Of a DNA stretch of 64,000 bases, positions 10,453 to 19,483 are shown piece by piece (the stretch's first letter is position 1; each line of letters starts with the position of its first letter). A model generated the notes under the pieces. That model saw only the letters and a program-made list of their open reading frames with translations. It did no database searches and was not told the origin of the DNA. Source of the stretch: Prosopocoilus inquinatus (taxonomy: Eukaryota > Arthropoda > Insecta > Coleoptera > Lucanidae); contig CM069869.1 of the NCBI GenBank assembly GCA_036172665.1, forward strand, positions 4,464,001 to 4,528,000, written 5' to 3'. Position numbers and translations under genes: made by a program.

Positions 10453-10676
10453 TACCGAGTTATTAAAAAAATAAATAATTATCAACTCTTAGCTATCTTG
10501 GATATCATATAATTCATAACATCGTCTGGAATAATTTTATTTTTGAAGTTACACCGTTCCATGCGTAGTATTTTCTAAAAACTGTTTTATACTGCAAGGC
10601 TTGCGATTATTAGGAGTAGATATACCGAGTTATTAAAAAAAATAATTATCTTAATTATCTTAGCTGTCTTGGATAT
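10453..10676. repeat. tandem ~170-bp unit: end of copy 1 and copy 2
   Basis: The right part of copy 1 (ACCGAGTTATTAAAA...TTAGCTATCTTGGATAT) is followed at 10506 by a complete copy 2, from CATATAATTCATAACATCG to TTAGCTGTCTTGGATAT. Copy 2 carries the empty mariner target site. Confidence 0.88.
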
Positions 10677-10917
10677 ATATACGTTTCTTGATGTTTGTTA
10701 CTCTGACTGCAATTGGAACTCTATTCTGTGAAGAGACCTTTAAAATGTTTGCCGAACGCGGTCCGTCCACTATTTCATTAAAACAGATTGTTGCAATAAA
10801 TTGAGCGAGTGTGATATCTGTAAATGTAGGAATTCTTGTAAGCGGTCCGAAATTCCAAACAGGGCCCCCGTGAGGCAGGCTAAAAGCCGCCCGCATGCCA
10901 CTCCATATTTATTTAAC
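10677..10917. other. unique DNA with a short minus-strand open frame
   Basis: A 78-residue minus-strand open frame spans 10660-10896 and has less skewed codons than the A+T-rich surroundings. I do not recognise it, it lacks domain motifs, and it overlaps the edge of the tandem unit. It is left as unassigned sequence and could be a TE fragment. Confidence 0.3.
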
Positions 10918-12300
10918 ATTAGGGACTCTTTTTAAAGTTCATCTATTTTTTTAAAAATCATTTTCCTTCAATTTTTTGAAAACATTTTCCTTCAATTTTT
11001 TAAAAACATTTTCCTTCACTTTCTTAAACATTTTCCTTCAGTTTTTTCAAGTCTCCAGCTACCGCAAGCCCCCAAATAAGTTGGGGCATGCAAAAATGAT
11101 GAATTATTAAAAAAATGGAAAAAACAAAAAAAAATAAACGATAAACATTTAATATCTCTGCGAGGGCCGCCGAGTGTAATGAGCGCTGAGATATGAAAGA
11201 AACTAAAATTTCTAAAAAACTTAAATAAAACACCTGCATATTGTGCCTGTTGTGATTTTTTTAAAGTTGTTCACCTTTTGGAAAACATTTTCCTTCAATT
11301 TTTTGAAAACATTTTCCTTCAATTTTTTATACATTTTCCTTCACTTTTTTAATCCTTTTTCAGTTCTTTCAAGTCCCTAGCCGTCGCAAGCCCCCAAATG
11401 AGTTGGGGCAGGCAAAAACGATTAATTATTTAAAAAATGAAAGAAATAAAAATTTGAAAAAAAAAAATTAAATGATAAACATCTCTGCGAGGGCCACCGA
11501 GTATAATGAGCGCGGAGATAGGTCCGGGCCCTATGTGCTAGAGCGGCTTCCATTCAGACAAAAAGAAACAAAAGGGAAAGAAACTTAAATTTCTAAAAAA
11601 CTTAAATAAAATACCTGCATATTGTGCCTGTTGTGATTTTTTTTAAAGTTCTTCAACTTTTTGAAAACATTTTCCTTCACTGTTTTAAACCTTTTCCAGT
11701 TTTGTCAAGTCCCTAGCCGTCGCAAGCCCCCAAATGAGTTTGTAAAAACGATTAATTATTTAAAAAAGTAAAAGAAATAAAAAAGTGAAAAAAAATTAAA
11801 TGATAAACATTTAACACCTCTGCGAGGGCCACCGAGTGTAATGAGCGCGGAGATAGATCCGGGCCCTACGGGCAGGAGCGGTTTCTATTCAGACAAAAAG
11901 AAACAAAAGCGAAAGAAACTTATATTTCTAAAAACTTAAATAAAATACCCGCGTATTGTGCCTGTTGTGAAATTCTTTTAAAGTTCTTCACCTTTTTGAA
12001 AACATTTTCTTTCAATTTTTTTTAAAACATTTTCCTTCAATTTTTTTAAACATTTTCCTTCACGTTTTTTAAACATTTTCCTTCAGTTTTTTCAAGTCCT
12101 CGGCTGCCGCAAGCCCACAAATAAGTTGGGGCATGCAAAACAATTTAAATGATAAACATTTAAGATCTCTGCGAGGGCCACCGAGTGTAATGAGTGCGGA
12201 GATAGGTCCGGGTCCTACGTGTTGGAGCGGCTTCCATTCAGACAAAAAAAAAAAAACAAAAGCGAAAGAAACTTAAATTTCTAAAAAACTTAAAAAGCAG
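10918..12300. repeat. tandem array, four ~320-385-bp units
   Basis: Four units are marked by CCTCTGCGAGGGCC(A/G)CCGAG at about 11157, 11484, 11818 and 12168, each followed by TGTAATGAGCGC(G/T)GAGATA. Each unit also carries repeated ACATTTTCCTTCA words, a CGCAAGCCC(C)CAAAT(A/G)AGTT block and ACCTGCATATTGTGCCTGTT. The inner units add GGTCCGGGCCCTA and a GAGCGG block. Units differ by indels, so the array is moderately old. The GC-rich core set in T/A-rich arms is striking. The family is not recognised. Confidence 0.9.
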
Positions 12301-12741
12301 ATTGAAATGTTGTTTTTTTAGCCAAACCGTAACAGCATATACTATAAATTATTGAAAATAGAAAATTACAATAATTTTTTACTTTTAATTTCCACAATTA
12401 ACTGCTCTATTTTAGTTGACGTTTTTCCGTGAGGTTGATGGCTCTATTAAGGCATTTCAGTCTCATGGATAGTTTTTTCGAATAATTTTTACCAGGCAAG
12501 AAACAGTTTCCGATTGATTTTCTTTGTAGAAAAAAATTACAAAACATTACAGTGGCCAAGAAGCTAATTGCTGCCCTTTCAACATGGCGCCCGTGTGTAC
12601 TGCACGCTTTGCACTCATGGTTACGGAGGCCCTGACTCCAAAAGATGTAATTAGACAAGTTGCTGAAAACGGTTGGCTTCAGCTTGCAAGTTCATATTTG
12701 CAAAAATATTTTGCAAAGTTTCTAAAAAATCCCTCGAGCAG
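12301..12741. other. non-coding DNA, possible Penelope-type flank
   Basis: Lies downstream, on the minus strand, of the hammerhead motif at 12742-12786. If that motif marks a Penelope-like terminal repeat, the sequence here (including the 12584-12741 region) would be element DNA. No coding domain is recognised on either strand; the ~80-residue open frames overlapping 12584-12896 look incidental. Confidence 0.35.
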
Positions 12742-12786
12742 TCCTGTACAGCTGTTTCAACCCTATTTGGGGCTTCATCAGCAGAA
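12742..12786 (-). ncRNA. type I hammerhead ribozyme motif
   Basis: On the minus strand all core elements are present in order. Helix I 5' strand TTCTG is followed by CTGATGA, helix II AGCCC/GGGTT with loop CAAATA, GAAA, helix III from self-complementary ACAGCTGT, cleavage-position nucleotide A17 (GUA triplet), and helix I 3' strand CAGGA. Every core base I can check fits the canonical hammerhead. Helix III is so short that it would work best between two RNA copies, the arrangement known for hammerheads in Penelope-like elements. No Penelope coding remnant adjoins it. Activity is inferred only. Confidence 0.65.
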
Positions 12787-13354
12787 GCGTAGCTCGAGAG
12801 TTCCACTGCAAACCAAAACGATTCGACCCGGGTTAATCGTAAATGCGATGTAATAGTAATGAGTAGTTTAAACAGCGACATCCTACGATCGATCAAAAGT
12901 TCAGTGTTCGATTAGAGAATGAGTACCAAACTACAGTTTTCTTTCATAGTTAAACTACGTTTTACATCTTAATCACTGTCTGAACAACCAAAAAAAGCAT
13001 AAAACTCTAGTTAACGTTAAATGTAGTTAAAACCTTCAGTGAGCAACTCAGCCTGAGTGTGTGGAAACATTGCAATTGTAGCGTCCCAGTTTCATAACCC
13101 GCGCGTCATTTTCGCTGAGAATTTAAATGTATTATTTCCGTATTTTTCCGTAGGTTTTTAAATTATTCTATTAAAAATCTAATCGTGACAACATTTCTAT
13201 TTGTTCATCAAGATACAGTCTTTCCATTTTTTAAATAGTTAAAGCTAAACTTAAATCTTTCAGAATTTTTATTTTAAAAATACAATAATTTCAATGGCTG
13301 GAAACTTTTCAATAAATTTTTTTACAGAGTTTAGAGAGAAATTTATGGTGACAA
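12787..13354. other. A+T-rich DNA, no feature seen
   Basis: The sequence next to the hammerhead (12787-12850) is probably element flank. The rest shows no gene or repeat that I can support. Confidence 0.35.
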
Positions 13355-14300
13355 CAAATGTGTATCAAGTACAAAGTACCTCATGGATGACGTAAATACG
13401 AGTATTTATACAGGATTTGGGAGAATCGTTTGTGTTATGATACACTGTCATAAACGCATTACATAATAGTAAGTCTTAATGTGAGTAATAATTAATTAAT
13501 TATTAATTAAATTTACTTTTATAAAAATAAATAACTTAAAAAATCTATTGGTATTTGCAGCTATTTATAGGTTTTATATTTGCTTATTATAGGCTTCTAT
13601 GACATCGTTTCTGATAGCGGTCATATTTTTATGTTTTAAAGCACATATACGATAATTCAATTATTATTATTTTGCATAAATGAATTGCTTATTAAATTAA
13701 ATTATCTCTAAATCAATAGCAAGGTAATAATAGTTTTTCTTTTTAATAAATTTTTATGTACAACAAATTCGTGTATTGTGGCGTAAAGTTTTTAGAAGCG
13801 TCGAAACAACTTTGACGATGAATTATGACATGCATGAAAAATGAAGTCGTTGATGCCTCCTAATACTTCGCGTTTTATTGAAGACTAAATTAGGTGGTAT
13901 AATTAAGATAACATTTAGTAACTTTAATAAAATGAAACTCCACTATTGGTAACTATTATCTAGCGAAACAATTTTTTTTAAGAATACATATAAAAGAAGT
14001 CCACAGTTTTTAGACAACAAAATAGATACTATGAATCTATTTTATAAGAGTTTTATAAGAGCAATATTAACATGACTGCCCATTGCTTTATTACGTATTT
14101 ATTAAATTAGATTTGTATTACTTCCAGAAACGCTTATACAGGACAAAAAGTAGTGTTGATATTACTTTACAAGTTGTACTTTTAGACACTATTATATCAC
14201 TATTTTGCTTTATTACTTATGCTCAATTTGGGACATTTAATTGCTTTATTAATGTCGAGAAAATATTTATAAGACCTAAATAATAATGTTTATGGTTACT
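13355..14300. repeat. ~950-bp interspersed repeat, copy 1
   Basis: This unit is repeated in inverted orientation at 14990-17765. Landmarks shared in order are GTACCTCATGGATGACG, GCGTTACATAA-like, TTTATAGGTTTTATA, GACATCGTTTCTG, AGACTAAATTAGGTGGTAT, AATGAAACTCCACTATTGGTAAC, CATGACTGCCCAT and GAGAAAATATTTATAAGACC. No coding capacity is recognised and no short terminal repeat is evident at its ends. It is an unclassified mobile repeat. Confidence 0.8.
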
Positions 14301-14989
14301 TGGGATAGTTCTGTAAAAAAAAGCTTGCGAAAAATCCACTCGATACGAACAGAGAACAAGGCTGTTGAGTAATTTACGGTCAACATTCTTCAGGATTACT
14401 ACGATTTTAGCCAGTCAAGAATGACCTCTGACACGACATCGACTAATTTACATATGGCGTCGTTTAAAATTTCATTTGCAGCGAGAGCGAAAAAGGCCAT
14501 TTGGCTCGCCCGAAGGGTCATACGAGTGCAATTGCATCAAGTAATGGCTACAAATCGCATTACGTCCTTATTGATTAAATTAAGAGCGGGGTGCCGGGGC
14601 CATAAACAAAATTACTGTCGAGCCTTGCCGAGGTCCTGGCGTTCGGACAACGTTAGACGATGCCTTAACTGAATTAACGAGATTCATGCCCAAATGCCTT
14701 CGCACTCGAATTAATGGTGACTCTGCCAGATAATTGATGTTGATGAATGGGACCGGGTTATAATAAAATTACACCGTCGTTATTTGATACGTACATTGTA
14801 AGACTAAGCTTTGTTTATTTTTATGTTCCTGAGGTTTCAAGAATTTCAACGTTTTTTCTCTTGTTTTTTGAAGAAGCAAAGTTATATGCGATAAGCATCC
14901 CAAAAAGATTTAAAGCATGACATGCCTTTACGTTTTCTCGAATACTCGAGATTAAAAAGATTTCTTGGAGAGACGTAACAATATCCGAG
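14301..14989. other. unique island between two inverted repeat copies
   Basis: From about 14310 to 14770 the sequence is GC-richer and unique in the window (for example GCTCGCCCGAAGGGTCATAC and GCCTTGCCGAGGTCCTGGCG). The 83-residue open frame at 14421-14672 has no recognisable domain. It may be old host DNA trapped between the two repeat copies, possibly regulatory. Confidence 0.45.
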
Positions 14990-16154
14990 GAATCAAAAAT
15001 GCTTTATTAAATTCCTGTAAGCAAGCTTTATTATGTGGTCTTATAAACATTTTCTCGGTACTAATAAAGCACTTAAATATCCAAAACGGGCAGAAGTAAT
15101 CAAGAAAAAGAATGATGCAGAAATGTTTAAAAAGCAGCTTATAAAGTAATGACAGCACTGCTTTTTAAGCTATATAACATTTCTGGAGGTATTTAAAATC
15201 TATTTAATGAATAGGTACCTTATAAAACCATGGGCAGTCATGTTAATATTACTCTTATACAACTCTTATAAAATAGGTTTATAGTAACTATTTTGTTGTC
15301 TAATTACTGTGGACTTCCTTTATACATATTCTAAAAAAAAAAAACTATTTCGCTGGATAACGGTTACCAATAGTGGAGTTTCATTTTATTAAGGTCACAA
15401 AATATCTTCTTAAGTATACCACCTAATTTAGTCTTCAGTATATTATAAAATACTGGAATTGTCTTTAGGAGATTTATAGATATTTTAATTAGCAATTGTT
15501 GTACATCAACTTATAATTTTCTATGCAAAATAGTAACAAATGGATCAGTGGCGGCCTCAGGAACGGGCGAGCCGGGTAATCGCCCGGTGTTCCGCGTTTT
15601 TAGGGGCCCCACGCCTTCGCATTCAGTGAGTTTTTCAATTCTTTTTAACTTATGGTAATTCAATCAACGAATATCTGAATAAAATATACAATCATATCAT
15701 TTTTACAAGATGATAAGATTTTGGTACGCCGGTATTATGTTGCGGGGTAAAGTAAATACAGTTAACCTAGCTTTTCTTTAAATAAAATCCGCCATGTAGC
15801 GCAAGTAGGGTTTAATGACAAGAATTCTCTTTATTACACATTCGTTTGCGTACGTTCCTTGACCTAAGAGACTTGAACCGCTAGGCAAGCAAACATCGCA
15901 TCGGTAAATCTATGCCAAACCCGTGTCAATAACCGCACCTGTGAGATGCAACCAAACGATTTTTGCTTAAAATACGCGTTTAAAATTTTGTGTAAATAGT
16001 AAAATTAATTTAGTACATGATTTTTCAAAGGTGACATTATAAGTACGGAAATATTGGCATATCTGTGTAAAATGAACATATCAGAAGCTCATTCAGTCAA
16101 AACGAAAAATAAAAACGTTGGTAATTTGTTAAATGAACAAAATAAACCTCCTTA

Positions 16155-16243
16155 GGCCCGATTCGAAAACATAGTTATTTACACATCAGAGTGTGACTTT
16201 TATTTTAAAGTCTCAGCCTTTAGTTGGATTATGAAATCGGGCC
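16155..16243. mobile_element. 89-bp palindromic element with TTA target duplication
   Basis: The ends are GGCCCGATT and AATCGGGCC, flanked by TTA on both sides (16152-16154 and 16244-16246). The three-base TTA duplication and CCCGATTTCAT-type ends suggest a PIF/Harbinger-like origin (inference). It is inserted in the hAT-like element. Confidence 0.75.
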
Positions 16244-17059
16244 TTAATATTTCAAACCTGTTCTTATTCATAGAATAACATCTGTTATACAAGGACCAGT
16301 TTTTATGATCTACAAAAATTTTGTGTTTTTCCTTAGAATTTAAGTTTGCTTGTAAACAATCGCATTTCTGCAATAAAAACTGTTCTACTTTTAAAAATAT
16401 GCGTAAGTAAGATTATCGCATTTTATATTTAGTTTAAGTTTGTAAAACAAAGCAAAGCAAAAAAAGTTGATGATTTTTTTCCAGATTTAAAATAATTATA
16501 CCATATTTAAGATATTCGATGACTTCAGGTTGGTTTTCAGTCTTAGCTCTTTTGTCAGTTGAAAATGGTTTGTTACGGTTTGGAAAACCGCTTCTCAGGA
16601 AGTATCTGAACTAAGTTTGATTCGCATTTATTATCGATTACACAGTCTAAGAAAACCGCGTGGGTGAGAAAGCGCTTCATGCCGTCAGATTTTATTGCGT
16701 TTAGAAGCAGTTTTTACCATTGTCTTCGTCGTTAGAATATTTAAATTCCTAAAACTTCAAATGCTTTCGTGCAGCATTCGTTTTAAAATAATCCGGCCAT
16801 GAAATAGTATAAAATTCTTGATGCATCGGATGGTTCTAATTAAAAAAAATCTTTTGGAGTTTCTATTTTTAGATAAAATCTTTTGTAAACGTCTGCAAAC
16901 GCAGTTCATCTGTTTCGGGAATTATTTCTTTTTTTATTAGACTAGAATCACAATTTTTGCGAATTATTTCAACGAAGATTTCTTAATTTCCTACTGTTGT
17001 CACGATGATTCCATTTCGTGCAAACCCGTAGACACATACATTTAAAATTATTACACATT

Positions 17060-17150
17060 TTAATTTTGTTAATTATTTGTTTTTACGAGTGAGATGCTCA
17101 CTTGCAACAATTAGCTAATAAATCATCTCATCTCATCTCATCATCATCAG
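17060..17150. repeat. TCATC-type microsatellite
   Basis: A short run of CATCTCATCTCATCTCATCATCATC occurs near 17125-17150, next to a GAGTGAGATGCTCACTTGC inverted repeat at 17089-17105. Confidence 0.7.
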
Positions 17151-17765
17151 CTCTAAACCTAGTGCTTAGTGTTACTTTTTTCCACAGTTTTATTTCACAC
17201 TTTCAAATAACAACATATTTTAGAAACTGAATTTTTTTTACCTGCTTTATTTTTTTCAATTTATTTAGTATTCTCGGCCGTTTATAATATAAAAAAGACA
17301 AACTTTTTCCCTAATTCAAAGGGTCCTGCAAATTTCTTTTAAGCAACCCAACCCAAAAATATATCATTCGGGGCCTCGGAACTATTAAAGCCGCCTCTGA
17401 ATTGGTTTATACTATATGTGGTATGTATTATACGTGCTTTAAAACAATGACTCCTACATCCTATCAATAGGGAAACATAGAAATATGACCACTAGCAGAA
17501 ACGATGTCGCAGAAGTCTATACGCAATTATAAAACCTATAAAAAGCTGCAGTATCAACAGGTTTTCTTTAGCTATTTATTGTGCGACATATTGCAACCTT
17601 TATAAGAATAAATTACTATATTAATACAAAGCTAAGATCACTAAGATTTATTGTTATGTAACGCTTTTACAACAGTGTAACCCAAACACACACGATGCCC
17701 CTCCCAATCCTATAGGAATACCACGTCATCCACGTGGTAATATGTACTTGGCACATGCTTGAAAT

Positions 17766-18780
17766 TACTTTTATTTGTTGTCAACATAACAAGAATATTC
17801 TGTACGCTCACGAAACATGTAATTATAAACATAACCTACAAATTATCATTAGAAATTGTATCAAGCGCAAACTAGTAAGTCACCGAAGAACCAAAATGTG
17901 TAGAAAACACTAGTGCACTTGTTCGCTTGACTTCGCATGCAAAAACAAAATGTCTTACTTTTTAATATACTATTAAGGATTATTATAATAACATTTTATA
18001 AATGACATTAACATTTATCCACCCACGCATCACCAATGACAGTTTAACTGTTAGTATCATAAACGCAATCGCACACTCACATACACGCACGTTCGAATAC
18101 ATGTTTACACCTGAGTTCACCGCAGGGTGGAGCTAATTCACAACTAGTACGTATACGATTGGACAAAAACCAAAACAAGCGACTGCATAACTTGTCACAC
18201 AGAACTTGTCGTTTCCTCCTGGTATCAACATAAATCGCGGCCATATTGTTTTTATATCGGAGGCGCGCAGAAAATTGAGGAAAGATGCACACGCGAAGGA
18301 AGGCAGGAAAGAAGGACGAGTGAAGTGGAGCCGCCGCGCACCGCAGCCGGTCTGCGGTGGAGGAAGAAAAAAAATAAAGGCCGCTTTGTTTCGCTATGTC
18401 GTGACGTTTATAAAATATACGACGACGTCGAGGATTCATTGTTATATTTGCATGCATTCGGTATCTCTTTTGGACTGACATGTAAATAATGCTATAAATC
18501 AGAGTGGCTTACAACGCGGTTGAGAAGTTTTCGACAGCTCGCCTGATGTAAAACGATTCGCATTTATCCTGCCGGTACTAATAATGTACTTTTAGAAATT
18601 AAGTGTGTCAAGTAAATAAATATTATGCACTTACTACAAGCTGAATATGGAAGTTATCTAACGCAACGATCGATGATGTAAAAGAAATCAACTTCATTTA
18701 ACATTCTACATTATTTAGTAATTTATGGTTTTATACAGAATTTAGTTTTCCTTTGAGAATTTCATATTAGTGTATAACTA
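17766..18780. other. unique DNA with GC-rich candidate regulatory island
   Basis: From about 18080 to 18560 the sequence is unique and GC-richer, with blocks GTGGAGCCGCCGCGCACCGC and GTCGTGACGTTTATAAAATA. It contains an ATTTGCAT octamer (POU-type site) at about 18446 and a small hairpin ACCGCAG-CCGGT-CTGCGGT near 18340-18358. Overlapping open frames on both strands (134 and 90 residues) have no family features and I do not call them genes. Its position in the gene desert upstream of mab-21 makes an enhancer plausible (inference). Confidence 0.4.
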
Positions 18781-18839
18781 GTGGGCGGACGAAATAAGCA
18801 AGGTGGCTTTTACGCGGGCCCTTATTTTGTCCGCCCAGT
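18780..18839. repeat. near-perfect 19-bp hairpin
   Basis: GTGGGCGGACGAAATAAG and CTTATTTTGTCCGCCCAGT form a 19-bp stem, with one mismatch and one G-T pair, around a 22-base loop. It may be a tiny MITE or a structured transcript. Confidence 0.75.
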
Positions 18840-19483
18840 GTTCATGACAGTTGTCGACAGTCGGTAAACAATAAATAAGACACTTGTATTTACATTTGTA
18901 GATATATTAAAAGTATCCAATCCAGGACTGAAAAAGGACATCCAAGAAAAATGTCTTGTTCTGTTCAATCCGTAAACTAAGAGTAAAAGTAATGTTCATG
19001 AACTAAACTATCCGAGTGTATCGCAGCTTTATTAGGAAAACCAATTGAATAAATAACACCAGACCATTTTAAATTGTTGCGTAAATTTCGCGATGTGAAA
19101 GGATTTGTTTTATTTATAGTAACTTGACCAGAAATTAAAAAAAAAAAAAACGCAGAAAAAAGGTTCACTTCTACCCGTACAAACATTGTTTTAGGGTTTT
19201 CAACCTTTTTTAGGTATCGACAAGAAAATTAAAATTTCCATCGACTCCCTTTCGATTTTAATTCATATTTCTAAAATATTAAGTACAGATATACCGAGGC
19301 AGCAAAAAATATTTTGGTTAAGAGCGGTTATGAAATAAATTCCGGAAACTATTAACAGTAAGTAAAATCAACAAACAAAAGAAGTAACAGCTAGCACAAT
19401 TTTTCAGAATTGCTTGACAAATTTTGACAATCAAAAAATGATTGATACAATGCACAAACGAATAATTTCAAAATCCATGGCTA
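18840..19483. other. non-coding DNA, no gene seen
   Basis: Ordinary A+T-rich DNA with poly-A runs. The ends of the T-rich array begin to appear near 19450. Confidence 0.4.

Larger units (their letters stand above)
15551..17399. mobile_element. hAT-like element nested in repeat copy 2
   Basis: The ends are CAGTGGCGGCCTCAGGAAC on the left and, read inward from the right, CAGAGGCGGCTTTAATAGT. Both ends then carry GGGGCC segments. The 8-bp flanks AAATGGAT and AATTGGTT agree at six of eight positions, consistent with a worn hAT target duplication. No transposase frame of useful length is visible, so it is a decayed or non-autonomous element. A smaller palindromic element sits inside at 16155-16243. 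Confidence 0.75.
14990..17765. repeat. ~950-bp interspersed repeat, copy 2 (inverted, split)
   Basis: Reverse-complement copy of 13355-14300. Its inner part is at 14990-15550 and its outer part at 17400-17765; they are separated by a 1.85-kb hAT-like insertion. Joining the two flanks restores collinearity with copy 1 (for example ATGCAAAATAGTAAC before the insertion and GTATTATACGTGCTTTAAA after it). Confidence 0.8.

Noticed and set aside
10660..10896. 78-residue minus-strand open frame with protein-like composition
   Set aside because: No family recognised, overlaps a tandem-repeat boundary, no splice or promoter support. Kept only as unassigned sequence.
12584..12896. Overlapping ~85-residue open frames on both strands
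   Set aside because: They coincide with the hammerhead motif and its flank; the structured RNA explains the conserved-looking sequence better.
18077..18481. 134-residue minus-strand and 90-residue plus-strand open frames
   Set aside because: They overlap on opposite strands in a GC-rich island where stops are rarer; neither shows a domain, repeat or splice structure.
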